Of a DNA stretch of 64,000 nucleotides, positions 1-8,787 are shown one piece after another. This stretch comes from Mycobacterium scrofulaceum (lineage in GTDB: Bacteria; Actinomycetota; Actinomycetes; Mycobacteriales; Mycobacteriaceae). The notes under the pieces were generated by a model. That model searched no databases, had not been told where the DNA came from, and saw only the letters and a program-made list of their open reading frames with translations. Each line of letters starts with the position of its first letter. Positions within the stretch are counted from its first letter, which is position 1. The translations under genes were made by a program, and so were the position numbers. The stretch covers positions 1 to 64,000 of the forward strand of contig NZ_LZJW01000102.1 of NCBI RefSeq assembly GCF_001667885.1, written 5' to 3'.

Positions 1-164
1 TCGAAGCCCTGATATTGCTTGGTTTGCAGCAGCCGGATCAGGCCGGCGCCCTTCATCAGCTTGACCGTGTCATCGGTGAGCCGGCCGATCCGCTCGGCCT
101 CGGGGGCCTGGTCGCGCAACTGATCCGCCATCGCCACGACCCGGTCGAGTACCCGTTCGCTCAT
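1..164 (-). CDS. Flavin-dependent hydroxylase / acyl-CoA dehydrogenase-like protein (N-terminus only)
   Basis: Only the first 54 codons lie in the window. Seen: the ATG at 164-162 follows an AAGGA ribosome binding site. The N-terminus reads as an amphipathic helix, then 'RIGRLTDDTVKLMKGAGL' and 'RLLQTKQYQG'. Family knowledge: this pattern (a helix, then 'LPDETV..L...G...LLQP..YGG') is the start of the acyl-CoA-dehydrogenase-fold flavin monooxygenases, such as HsaA-type or HpaB-like hydroxylases that use reduced flavin from a partner reductase. The substrate cannot be told from this fragment. It is divergent from the BVMO operon, and the 167-bp gap holds an inverted repeat. Confidence 0.7.
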   Translation of the reverse strand, partial: MSERVLDRVVAMADQLRDQAPEAERIGRLTDDTVKLMKGAGLIRLLQTKQYQGF

Positions 165-267
165 GTTGGTGTCCTTACGTCTGGAGGCTTAGTAATGGTC
201 TACCGCAGTTGGTGCCTCAGCCGAAGCCGTTCCCGATGAGCGGAAGCAAAAGCGCTCAGAATTCACC

Positions 268-288
268 GTCACCGCAGTGTCCGGTGAC
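268..288. promoter_or_regulatory. Inverted repeat between divergent hydroxylase and BVMO genes
   Basis: GTCACCG (268-274) and CGGTGAC (282-288) form perfect 7-bp arms around a 7-bp spacer. The site lies in the shared upstream region, 44 bp before the BVMO start, which suits a dimeric repressor operator. No regulator gene is adjacent in the window, so the binding protein is unknown. Confidence 0.4.
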
Positions 289-331
289 CGGGAACCCGCC
301 CCGGCGGTGGAGCTGACAGGACATACCGTCG

Positions 332-1948
332 GTGCCCGTGAATAACGCGGAGTTGGTCGACGTCGTCGTGGTCGGCGCCGGGTTCGCCGGACTCTACGCC
401 CTGCACAAGCTCCGCAGTCAGGGGCTGTCCGTGCGGGTCTTGGAGGCGGCACCGGAGCTGGGCGGCACCTGGTACTACAACCGGTACCCGGGGGCGCGCT
501 GTGACGTCGAAAGCGTCGATTACTGCTATTCGTTCTCCGATGAACTGCAGCAAGAGTGGAACTGGACCGAGAAGTACGCCACCCAGGCGGAGATCCTGGC
601 CTACCTGAACTGGGTGGCCGACAAGCTCGACCTGCGCCGCGACATCACATTCGGCGCCCGTGTCGTCTCGGCGGCGCTCGACGAAACCGCGCTGCGCTGG
701 GTGGTCACCACCGAGGGCGATGACGTGCTGTCCGCCCGGTTCTGCCTGATGGCGACGGGTCCGCTGTCAGCCGCTTTGACGCCGCACTTCCGCGGCCTCG
801 AGTCGTTCGCGGGCGAGATTTACCACACCGCCGCGTGGCCGCAGCATCCCGTCGACTTCGCCGGAAAGCGGGTCGCCGTTATCGGCACCGGTTCGTCTGG
901 CATTCAATCGATTCCGATCATCGCCGAACACGCCACACACCTCTTCGTCTTCCAGCGCACGCCCAACTACAGTGTCCCGGCCGGCAACAAGCCGTTGACC
1001 GAACGGGAACTCGACGACATCAAGGCGAACTACGCGGAACGGCGGCGGCTCTCGTGGCGCAGCGGTGGCGGGTCACCACATATCACGGCGCCGAAGCCGA
1101 CGATGGAATTCACGCCGGAGGAGCGTCGGGCCGCGTTCGATAAGCGTTGGCAGCTGGGCGGTGTGCTGTTCTCGAAGACCTTCCCCGACCAGCTGACCGA
1201 CTTGACCGCCAACGACGAGGCGCGAAAGTTCTACGAGGAGAAGGTGCGCGCGGTGATCGACAACCCTACGCTGGCGGACCTGCTCATCCCGAACGATCAC
1301 CCGATCGGCACGAAACGGATCTGCACCGACAGCAACTACTTCAGCACCTTCAACCGGCCCAACGTGTCGCTCGTCAGCGTGCGCGACACCCCGATCGAAG
1401 CCGTGGACACCACGGGGATCAGAACCGCCGACGCGCACTACGACGTCGACATGATCGTGCTGGCAACGGGTTTCGACGCCCTCACCGGTGCGCTGGCCAA
1501 GATCGACATCATCGGACGCGGCGGTCGTCGGCTGCGGGACGACTGGGCACAGGGGCCGCGCACCTATCTGGGTCTGGGCGTCGACGGATTTCCGAACCTG
1601 TTCCTGATCTCCGGTCCCGGGGCGCCCGCCGTGCTGGCGAACATGGTGCTGCACGCCGAGGCGCAGGTGAATTGGATCGCCGCAACCATTGCCTACCTCG
1701 AGGGCCACGGGTTGGCCGCGATCGAGGCGACCCGCGACGCCGTGGACGGCTGGGGGGCCGAGTGTGCCCGCCTCGCCGACGCCACGCTGTTCACCAAGGC
1801 GGAGTCCTGGTACATGGGCGCCAACGTCCCCGGAAAGCCAAGGGGATTCATGTTGTTCGTCGGCGGCTTCGCGGCATACAACGACATCTGTGACGAGGTG
1901 GCCAGGGCCGGTTACCCGGGCTTCGATCTGGTTGAGATGCCGCGATGA
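332..1948 (+). CDS. Flavin-containing Baeyer-Villiger monooxygenase
   Basis: A 538-residue FAD/NADPH monooxygenase expected to insert oxygen next to a ketone, giving an ester or lactone. Seen: FAD Rossmann motif GAGFAG (15-20), the class hallmark GGTWYYNRYPGARCDVES (44-61), the complete Baeyer-Villiger fingerprint FAGEIYHTAAWP (159-170), NADPH Rossmann motif GTGSSG (185-190) and an ATG motif near 'VLATGFDALTGAL'. Length is normal for type I BVMOs such as cyclohexanone or steroid monooxygenases. The start is GTG at 332; a second GTG at 338 is possible. It overlaps the following SDR by 4 bp (ATGA), so the two are probably translationally coupled: the SDR could supply the ketone. The substrate is not predictable. 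Confidence 0.9.
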   Translation: MPVNNAELVDVVVVGAGFAGLYALHKLRSQGLSVRVLEAAPELGGTWYYNRYPGARCDVESVDYCYSFSDELQQEWNWTEKYATQAEILAYLNWVADKLDLRRDITFGARVVSAALDETALRWVVTTEGDDVLSARFCLMATGPLSAALTPHFRGLESFAGEIYHTAAWPQHPVDFAGKRVAVIGTGSSGIQSIPIIAEHATHLFVFQRTPNYSVPAGNKPLTERELDDIKANYAERRRLSWRSGGGSPHITAPKPTMEFTPEERRAAFDKRWQLGGVLFSKTFPDQLTDLTANDEARKFYEEKVRAVIDNPTLADLLIPNDHPIGTKRICTDSNYFSTFNRPNVSLVSVRDTPIEAVDTTGIRTADAHYDVDMIVLATGFDALTGALAKIDIIGRGGRRLRDDWAQGPRTYLGLGVDGFPNLFLISGPGAPAVLANMVLHAEAQVNWIAATIAYLEGHGLAAIEATRDAVDGWGAECARLADATLFTKAESWYMGANVPGKPRGFMLFVGGFAAYNDICDEVARAGYPGFDLVEMPR

Positions 1949-2745
1949 ACAGACTGCTCGGCAAGGTGGTGCTGGTCACCGGCGCGGCGAGGGGCACGGG
2001 ACGGGTGCATTGTCAGCGCTTCGCCGACGAGGGCGCAGATGTGATCGCGCTCGACGCTTCAGCGGCGAGCGACGAATTGCCCGACACCGCAAGGGATGTC
2101 GAAAGCCGCGGTCGACGCTGCGCGACGGGTGTTGCCGACGTGAGTCACTGGGAGGCGGTGACGGGCGCCGTGGCCGACGGCGTCGCGACACTGGGACGCC
2201 TCGACATCGTCGTCGCGAATGCCGGAATCCACTTGGCCGGCGGCCGGACGTGGGAACTCGATTCCCAGGACTGGCAGCGCACGCTCGACATCAACCTGAC
2301 CGGCGTATGGCACACGGTCAAGGCGGCCGTACCGCACATGGGCGAGGGGGGCGCCATCGTGATCATCAGTTCGACCAACGGTCTTCGCGGGACGCCGAAT
2401 TCCGCGGCGTATACCGCGAGCAAGCACGCGGTGGTGGGGCTGGCGCGCACCCTGGCGAACGAGCTCGGGCCGTCGAGCATCCGGGTCAACACCGTTCATC
2501 CCGGGCCGGTCGCGACCCCGATGATCCTCAACGACGGAACGATTCGACGCTTACGCCCGGATCTGGAGAACCCGACCGCCGCGGATGCCGCGGAAGTGCT
2601 GCGGGCGCGCAACCTGCTGCCGGTGCCGTGGGTGGAGCCCGTCGACGTCGCCAATGTGGCGGTGTTCCTGGCCTCCGAGGAGGCCCGCTACATCACGGGC
2701 ACGCAGCTCGTCGTCGACGCCGGGCTGACGCAGAAGGCGACATGA
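1945..2745 (+). CDS. Mycofactocin-coupled SDR oxidoreductase
   Basis: A 266-residue short-chain dehydrogenase. Seen: nucleotide motif VTGAARGTG (11-19), NAG (92-94), catalytic Ser143, Tyr156 and Lys160, and the C-terminal block 'LRPDLENPT ... LPVPWVEP.D..N...FLASEEARYITG'. Family knowledge: that block marks the actinobacterial subfamily that holds its nicotinamide non-exchangeably and passes electrons to mycofactocin. It would oxidise a secondary alcohol to a ketone. It overlaps the upstream BVMO and the downstream thioesterase by 4 bp each, so the three genes form one tight operon. A closely similar SDR is found at 54521. Confidence 0.88.
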   Translation: MNRLLGKVVLVTGAARGTGRVHCQRFADEGADVIALDASAASDELPDTARDVESRGRRCATGVADVSHWEAVTGAVADGVATLGRLDIVVANAGIHLAGGRTWELDSQDWQRTLDINLTGVWHTVKAAVPHMGEGGAIVIISSTNGLRGTPNSAAYTASKHAVVGLARTLANELGPSSIRVNTVHPGPVATPMILNDGTIRRLRPDLENPTAADAAEVLRARNLLPVPWVEPVDVANVAVFLASEEARYITGTQLVVDAGLTQKAT

Positions 2746-3323
2746 GCGGCGCACCGGCGTATGAAGCGCTCACCCAGTCCGTTCGCCGGCTGATCGACGC
2801 GACCATCCGCACCGAGGCCGGCGCCGGTGCCGTTGCGGCGGCGAAGGCGCACATCGATTGCGCGATAGAGCAATTGAGCGAAAGCCTGATGCCGGGTTCG
2901 TTCGGTGTTCGCCATTCGTTCGACGGCCAACCCGTGGCTTCCGGCAACGTCATGATCGGCGTACGCAACCCGGTCGCGCCTCCGCTGGTGATTCACCGCG
3001 ACGCGGGTGGTGCCGTGTGGACCGAGATCACGCTCGGCGCCGCCTACGAAGGGCCTCCGGGACATGTCCATGGCGGAGTGTGCGCGTTGGTGCTCGACCA
3101 CGTCCTGGGCGCGACGGCGCACGAACCCGGTCGACCGGCCTACACCGGCACGCTCACGCTGCGCTATGTCCGGGGGACCCCGTTAGGTCTGGTGCGGGCC
3201 GAAGCGTGGGTCGAGCGCGTCGAGGGCGTGAAGACCTTCGCCAAGGGGCAGATCACCGATAGCCAAGGACTCACGGTCGGTGCGGAAGGCGTGTTCATCA
3301 AGCCGCGCGCTGCCCGCGACTGA
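2742..3323 (+). CDS. PaaI-family hotdog thioesterase
   Basis: A 193-residue protein, third gene of the BVMO operon (ATGA overlap with the SDR). The C-terminal two thirds show the hotdog thioesterase pattern: 'EGPPGHVHGGVCALVLDHVLG', where the HGG loop and the following helix form the acyl-CoA site, then 'TGTLTLRYVRGTPLG'. It probably hydrolyses an acyl-CoA made or released in the same pathway. About 60 N-terminal residues before the hotdog core look helical and are not recognised. It converges with the P-ATPase gene, the two stops lying 5 bp apart, with no clear terminator hairpin between them. Confidence 0.8.
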   Translation: MSGAPAYEALTQSVRRLIDATIRTEAGAGAVAAAKAHIDCAIEQLSESLMPGSFGVRHSFDGQPVASGNVMIGVRNPVAPPLVIHRDAGGAVWTEITLGAAYEGPPGHVHGGVCALVLDHVLGATAHEPGRPAYTGTLTLRYVRGTPLGLVRAEAWVERVEGVKTFAKGQITDSQGLTVGAEGVFIKPRAARD

Positions 3324-3328
3324 TGGCC

Positions 3329-6300
3329 TCACGGGTGATCGGTGACGGCCTCCGCAGAAATCCGATGCTGGTGTCGGTCCACCAACTTCAGCGCGCGGGC
3401 GGCCTTGGCGGGAGCCGCCAGGACCGCGGTGTGCGGCGCCCGGGATGCGTTGTGCGGCTGGGCTGGTGGGGCGGACTGGGCGGGCTCGTCGAGTTCGGAA
3501 TCATCGGCGAGTGGTGGCTCCTCGGTCGGGCGGGCCGGCCGCAACCGGTTCGCGGCGGCGACGGCGAGGACGGCGGCGGTGGCGGTGCCCAGCCCCTGCG
3601 CCCAGCCCAGGGGTCCGACCGGCGTGCAGCCCAGGAGTTGGCTGATCCCCGGGGTGCTGATCATTGCGGTGAATGCGGCGAAGGACCCGGCGGCGGTGAG
3701 CAGCACGAGGGGGGCGTGGGAGTCAACCACGGTCTGGCCCAGCTCGACCGCGACCAACGAGATCAGCGCGACGGTGGAGGCCCGCGCCGGTAGCCCGGTG
3801 ACCGAGGCCATCGCCCAGGCGGTCGTGGCGGCGGTGGCGGTGAGCGCTCCGCGCGCGGCCACGGCCCGGCGTAGCGCGCGTTCGTCGATGCCGCGCCCGA
3901 CGCGTTGCACCGGCCCCGCCGGGGCGCTGACGGCGACCGCGGTCGCGGGCAACGCGTCGGTGAGCATGTTGATCAGCAGCAACTGCCGGGTGTTCAGCGG
4001 TGAGGTCCCGGTGAGCGCGGTGCCGATGACCGAGAAAATCACCTCGCCGGCGTTGCCGCCGAGCAGGCCCGCGACGGCTCCCTGGACGCCGCGCCACAGT
4101 CGGCGGCCCTCGTCGATGGCGGCCACCAGTGTCTCGATGCGTCCGTCGGTCAGGACCAGGTCGGCGGTCGTGTGGGCGGAGTCGCTGCCGCGGGCGACCA
4201 CACCGACGCCGACGCTTGCCGCCCGTATCGCGGCGGCGTCGTTGGCGCCGTCGCCGACCATGGCGCACACCCGCCCGGCGCGCTCGAGCGTCTGGACGAC
4301 CTGCACCTTGTTCTCCGGTGACATCCGGGCGAAGATCAACCGCTCGGAGACCGCCCGCTGTTGATCGGCCCGTGACAGCGCGTTCCATTCCGACCCGGTG
4401 ATGACCTCGTCGGCGCTCACCGACACCCCCAGTTCGCGGGCGATCGCGGTCGCGGTGACGGGGTGGTCGCCGGTGATCAGCCGGATGGCCACGCCCCGCT
4501 GGGCGAGGCCCGCCAGCAACTGCGGCGCCTGAGGGCGTGGGGTGTCGGACAGGCCCAGGAATCCGGTGAGCGTGAGTCCCGTCTCGCACAGTCCGGTGAT
4601 GCTGTCGGGGTCCTTTCGCACCGCTCGTGCCTGTGCCGCGCTCAGGCGGCGCTGGGCCACCGCGATGGTCCGCAGCCCCGCCGTCGTCAGGGCCGCGACG
4701 GCGTCGTCCACTTCCGGGCCCGCCTCCCGGCACGCGGCCAGGACCACTTCCGGTGCGCCCTTGACGGACAACTGCGTGCCCGTCACCGAGGCAGAGAACG
4801 CCCTGCCGGACCGGAACGGCAGGTGCGCGTCGGGCACGGGTCGTGGGCCGGATCCCGCCACCGCGTCCGCCGCCTTGACGATGGCTTCGTCGGTGGCGTG
4901 GACGTGCGGATTGCCGTCGTCGGCCGGCGCGGCCTGGGCGGCGCACCGCAGGACGTCGTCGCGGGAATGCCCCTCCGCCGGGCGCACCTCGGCGACGCGG
5001 AGACGGTTCTCGCTCAGCGTTCCGGTCTTGTCGAAGCAGACCACCTCGACGCGGCCCAGCGCCTCCGCCGCGCGCGGCACGCGCACCAGCGCCCCGCATT
5101 CGCCCAGCCGCTGGGCCGACGCGGATTGGGCGAGCGTGGCCATCAGGGGCATGCCCTCCGGAATGGCTGCCACGGCGACGGCGATGGCGCTGCCGAGGGC
5201 TTGGCGCAGGCCGCCGGCGCGGAGCAGGCCGAGCGCGCCGACCGCGACGCCGCCGCCCGCGCTGAACGGGAACGCGCGGCTCATCAGCTGGCTGAGTTGA
5301 TGGTGCAGGCCGACGGTCGGCAGCTCGCCGGACGCCAGTTCGGCCGCGCGTCGGCCCTGGGTATCGGCCCCGACGGCGGTGACCAGCGCGACCGCGGTGC
5401 CGGCCACCACGGTGGTGCCGGCATAGATCATGCAGCGGCGCTCGGCCAGTTCGGCCCCGGGCGTGGCCTCGACCTGCTTCTGGACCGACAGGGATTCACC
5501 GGTCAGCGACGATTCGTCGACCTCGAGGTCGTGTGACTCGATCACCCGAGCGTCGGCGGGCACCACCTCGTCACTGCGTACTTCGATCAGGTCGCCGGGC
5601 CGCAGCTGCTCGATGACGACTTCTCGGTAGCCGCGCGCGCCGTCGGGCCCCTCGGTGAGGACGCGGGCCGGCGGGGTCTGCTGAGCGAGCAGGCGGTTCA
5701 GCCGATTCTCGGCGCGAAGCTGTTGGGCCGTCGACAGCAGCGCGTTCCCGGTCAGCACGGTGCCGACCAGTACCGCGTCGGTCGGTGACCCCAGCACCGC
5801 GGTGGCCGCCGAGCACAACCCGAGGATCGGCGTCAACGGGTCACCGGTCAGCTCGGCGACGGCGGCCCTGGCGAACTCCCACGCCGCGGCGGGGAACCGG
5901 GTGGTGTCTTGCTCGGAATCCGTTGCGGCGGAGGGCTCGTCGGGGCCACGCAGCGCGGCCAGCACTTCACCGACCCGCTCTGCCGACATCGCGTGCCACT
6001 CGAACGCCGGGGCCGGCCGGGGGACGGGTGTGCGAATCGTGCCCAGCGCCAACAGGTATCCCGACAGCAGCCCCGCGACGGCACCGATGGTCACCGGGCC
6101 GGGCCCGCGCAGCCTGCGCACCCCGGGCACCATGAACAACGCGCCCAGCGTCGATGCGCCCACCGAGATGGCGATGCCCTGCTGGCTCGCCCTCCTGGCC
6201 GCCGGTAACGCGTGCAGCACGCGCCACGCCCCGCCCAGGTCGTCGAGCATCAGGTCGGCGGTCCAGGGCGGCGGAGCGTCGGCGTCCGGCCTGATGCCCA

Positions 6301-7828
6301 GCGCCACGTCGGCCCCGGAAAGGGCCTGCGCGCCAAGGGATGAAAGCACCGCGACGGTGTGCCCATCCCGTTGCAGCGTGGACACCGCATCGGCGAGCGC
6401 GCCGTCGACGTCGCCGCCACCGACCGGGTGGACGTCGTCGAACGCGGGGCGCAGGTCACCGAGCAGGTCGGTGTCAACGGACACCAGGCGCACGCCCGAG
6501 TCGCGCGCGCGGGCGATCAGCGCCGACGCGAGAGGGTGTGGGGCCGGGGCGATGAGCGCCTCGACCGCATCGCCGCCATCAGCGTTCTCCTGGGATGCGG
6601 GGGAAATCGAGTGCCAGCCGGGGGGCGGGCTTTCGTCGAGCAGCTCCTGTGCGCGGGCCCAGGCCGCAAGCGCGTCGTCGTCGCGGGCGCCGCGGACGCT
6701 GACCACCCGCATCTGAGCGCCACACAGCACGCGCGGATCGATCAGCAGGGCATCGACCTTGTGGAGTCGGCGCAGACTTTCCGGCCGCAGCACCAGCACC
6801 GCGTGGCGGTCTGCCAGGCCGCGGCCGAGCGTGGCCGCGAACGCCTCGTGCGTCGTGCGCATCGCCTTCGGCGAGGCCGCCAGCGCCGCGTTCGACGCCA
6901 TGGTGACGTTGCGGGTGAGCGCCCCGGTCAGGCCGACGCCGATCATCTGCACCCACGCCACGCGGTTCCCATGGCGTTCGATCGGGCCGGCCGGTGGGGG
7001 AACCGGGCGCGGGGAACCGTGCGCCTCCGACGAGTCGGCATGCCGGGCCAATTCCGGCTCATATCGGGCCCACGCCCGTGCCGCGGCCCGGGTTTCGGCG
7101 GCCTTGAAAGCGTGCATCGCCACATCGACCGAGAGCTTCGCCGGCGACAGCGTGACGACATGCGCGACGGTGCCGAACATCGATAACGCGGTATCCGTTG
7201 CGCCGGGGCCCATTCCGCCCTCGAGCAGGCGACGCAGCCACGGTTGATGATTCGCGATCGCGGACGCCGCCTCGACGGCGATCGGGGCCGCCGGCAACCG
7301 CAACGCGCGCCCCGCAACCGCGACCGCGAACCCGGCGGCGTTGACGGCCACCATCGCGCCGCGGGTGGCCAACAACAGGCCGTCACCGGGGAGGCTGCCG
7401 CCCCGCGTGGAATCGGCTGCGCCGTAAGTCTTTTCAGCCTCGTCGAGCGCGGAGCAGAGGGCATTGAGGGACGCCTCACCGTCGTCGACCTCGACAACTA
7501 CGCGCGACAGCGGACGGTTCAGGCTGACCTTCGTGACGCCGGGTTGCGCCCGCAGCGCCTCGACGGCGGCGCGGCCGCGTTCCGCCCCGTCCGTGCCGTC
7601 GAGGCCGCGCACCTCGATCCACAGGCGGCCGTCGCCGCGCCCGCATCGCCGGGTCAGGGTGGAGCGGGACACCTCACCGGAGAGCACGTGCGCGCCCACC
7701 CGGACCGGCAGCGCGACAACGTCGAGACCGGCGGCGGCCAACCGGCCGACGGCGTCGCCGAGTCCCGCGGCGGCGCCGAGCCCCGTAGACATCACCGTCA
7801 TCACCCGCAGTGCCGAAAGCTGTCGCAC
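3329..7828 (-). CDS. Very large cation-transporting P-type ATPase, CtpH/CtpI type
   Basis: About 1,499 residues, roughly twice a normal P-ATPase and like mycobacterial CtpH/CtpI (about 1,540-1,630 aa). Seen in the C-terminal half: actuator TGES (about 775), IPEGMP in the membrane ion-site helix, phosphorylation motif DKTGTLSENRL (about 930) and hinge MVGDGANDAAAI, followed by several membrane helices. The N-terminal half holds a divergent metal-binding-like segment and a degenerate pump-like region. Family knowledge: the transported ion is unsettled; the IPEG motif is like Ca2+ or P2 pumps. Start: an upstream TTG (7834) abuts the GAAAGGGG ribosome site, so GTG at 7828 with 6-nt spacing is preferred. 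It stands alone, with a long upstream gap. Confidence 0.9.
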   Translation of the reverse strand: MRQLSALRVMTVMSTGLGAAAGLGDAVGRLAAAGLDVVALPVRVGAHVLSGEVSRSTLTRRCGRGDGRLWIEVRGLDGTDGAERGRAAVEALRAQPGVTKVSLNRPLSRVVVEVDDGEASLNALCSALDEAEKTYGAADSTRGGSLPGDGLLLATRGAMVAVNAAGFAVAVAGRALRLPAAPIAVEAASAIANHQPWLRRLLEGGMGPGATDTALSMFGTVAHVVTLSPAKLSVDVAMHAFKAAETRAAARAWARYEPELARHADSSEAHGSPRPVPPPAGPIERHGNRVAWVQMIGVGLTGALTRNVTMASNAALAASPKAMRTTHEAFAATLGRGLADRHAVLVLRPESLRRLHKVDALLIDPRVLCGAQMRVVSVRGARDDDALAAWARAQELLDESPPPGWHSISPASQENADGGDAVEALIAPAPHPLASALIARARDSGVRLVSVDTDLLGDLRPAFDDVHPVGGGDVDGALADAVSTLQRDGHTVAVLSSLGAQALSGADVALGIRPDADAPPPWTADLMLDDLGGAWRVLHALPAARRASQQGIAISVGASTLGALFMVPGVRRLRGPGPVTIGAVAGLLSGYLLALGTIRTPVPRPAPAFEWHAMSAERVGEVLAALRGPDEPSAATDSEQDTTRFPAAAWEFARAAVAELTGDPLTPILGLCSAATAVLGSPTDAVLVGTVLTGNALLSTAQQLRAENRLNRLLAQQTPPARVLTEGPDGARGYREVVIEQLRPGDLIEVRSDEVVPADARVIESHDLEVDESSLTGESLSVQKQVEATPGAELAERRCMIYAGTTVVAGTAVALVTAVGADTQGRRAAELASGELPTVGLHHQLSQLMSRAFPFSAGGGVAVGALGLLRAGGLRQALGSAIAVAVAAIPEGMPLMATLAQSASAQRLGECGALVRVPRAAEALGRVEVVCFDKTGTLSENRLRVAEVRPAEGHSRDDVLRCAAQAAPADDGNPHVHATDEAIVKAADAVAGSGPRPVPDAHLPFRSGRAFSASVTGTQLSVKGAPEVVLAACREAGPEVDDAVAALTTAGLRTIAVAQRRLSAAQARAVRKDPDSITGLCETGLTLTGFLGLSDTPRPQAPQLLAGLAQRGVAIRLITGDHPVTATAIARELGVSVSADEVITGSEWNALSRADQQRAVSERLIFARMSPENKVQVVQTLERAGRVCAMVGDGANDAAAIRAASVGVGVVARGSDSAHTTADLVLTDGRIETLVAAIDEGRRLWRGVQGAVAGLLGGNAGEVIFSVIGTALTGTSPLNTRQLLLINMLTDALPATAVAVSAPAGPVQRVGRGIDERALRRAVAARGALTATAATTAWAMASVTGLPARASTVALISLVAVELGQTVVDSHAPLVLLTAAGSFAAFTAMISTPGISQLLGCTPVGPLGWAQGLGTATAAVLAVAAANRLRPARPTEEPPLADDSELDEPAQSAPPAQPHNASRAPHTAVLAAPAKAARALKLVDRHQHRISAEAVTDHP

Positions 7829-8184
7829 GCGCAACCCCTTTCACGCACATGACGAATGGTGGCTTCGCGGTTTTGCCGCGAGGAAGGCCGCCGACCGACG
7901 CTGGCCGCGACCGCAAACCTGACCAACCTAACCCGAGGTCAAGGGCCCAGCAACTTGAGAACGGCGCACGTAAAGAACATGTAAAAAGTGATCGCAGCTG
8001 TTAGGAGGCCTCGATCAAAATCTTCGGGTCGGCTGATTCATGGATTTAGCAAACCCAAATGGGCCGTTCTGGTTACGGGCCGCCCGGGTCGAACCCGGTC
8101 AGCCCTTGAGGCGCAGCCCGGCCGTCCTACCGTGTGGGGATCGATAGTGGTCCGCTGCCGCGATCCCGACGATGAGGAGCAACC
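7829..8184. other. Intergenic region between divergent P-ATPase and SnoaL-like genes
   Basis: About 356 bp without a convincing gene. It must hold both promoters. An A-rich stretch near 7970-7990 (cacgtaaagaacatgtaaaaagtg) is the least GC-rich part and is the likeliest promoter area. The SnoaL-like gene has its own GAGGAG site at 8173-8178. I see no riboswitch-like fold or repeat here. Confidence 0.45.
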
Positions 8185-8667
8185 ATGAGCGACATCGACG
8201 AACTGTCCGCGCGGTTGCGCCGACTCGAGGACGAGCGCGACATCACCCGGCTGATTGCCTCGTACGGTCCGGCCGTGGACGCCGGGGATGCCGAGGCCAC
8301 CGCGGGGCTCTGGGCGAGCGACGGCAGCTACGACGTCGACGGCTGGCGCATGGAGGGCCGGGCCGCCGTGCACGCCATGGTCGAGTCATCGGCCCACCAG
8401 AAACTGGTGGCCAAGGGGTGCTGTCACTTCCTGGGGCCGTGCGTGGTCACCGTCGCCGGCGATGCGGCGGTGGCGGTCTGTGAGTCGCTGGTGTTGATCC
8501 GCGATGGCGACGGTTATCGCGTATGGCGTTGCACGGCAAACCATTTCGTGCTGCAGCGGGTCGAGGGGCAATGGCGGATCGGTGCGCGCGCGAGCCGGAT
8601 TCTGGACGGTAATCCCGCCGCACACGCGCTGCTCACCGCGGGCCTGACGGGGCTGGCCGAGCCGTGA
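8185..8667 (+). CDS. SnoaL/NTF2-like protein
   Basis: A 160-residue single-domain protein of the SnoaL-like (NTF2 fold) group. Seen: an N-terminal helix 'LEDERDITRLIASYGPAVDAGD' followed by 'LWASDGSYDVDGWRMEGRAAVHAMV', the usual helix then cone-shaped sheet. Family members include dehydratases, ketosteroid-isomerase-like enzymes and ring-hydroxylase beta-like subunits, so the reaction cannot be named. A GAGGAG site lies 7 nt before the ATG. The TGA stop lies in the first unit of the 55-bp tandem repeat. The gene is convergent with the hydrolase at 8784. Confidence 0.8.
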   Translation: MSDIDELSARLRRLEDERDITRLIASYGPAVDAGDAEATAGLWASDGSYDVDGWRMEGRAAVHAMVESSAHQKLVAKGCCHFLGPCVVTVAGDAAVAVCESLVLIRDGDGYRVWRCTANHFVLQRVEGQWRIGARASRILDGNPAAHALLTAGLTGLAEP

Positions 8668-8787
8668 TCGCCGCTAGATCCATGACGGCGACCCGCATCG
8701 CCCGGCTCCGCCGCGCTCGCGATCGCCGCTAGATCCATGACGGCGACCCGCAGCGCCCGGCTCCGCCGCGCTCGCGATCGCCGCTAG
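8666..8787. repeat. 55-bp tandem repeat, two copies plus a 12-bp partial
   Basis: Unit 1 is 8666-8720 and unit 2 is 8721-8775; they differ only at 8698 (T) versus 8753 (G). A third copy is cut after 12 bp (8776-8787). The repeat begins inside the TGA of the SnoaL-like gene and ends across the TAG of the convergent hydrolase, so it fills the whole gap. Each unit contains TCGCCG and CGGCGA separated by 12 bp, able to form a short hairpin, and a GC-rich tail cggctccgccgcgctcgc. It looks like a minisatellite or MIRU-like element, with a possible role in ending convergent transcripts. Confidence 0.9.

Noticed and set aside
8666..8787. CRISPR array
   Set aside because: The units are directly adjacent copies without spacers, so it is a tandem repeat, not a repeat-spacer array.
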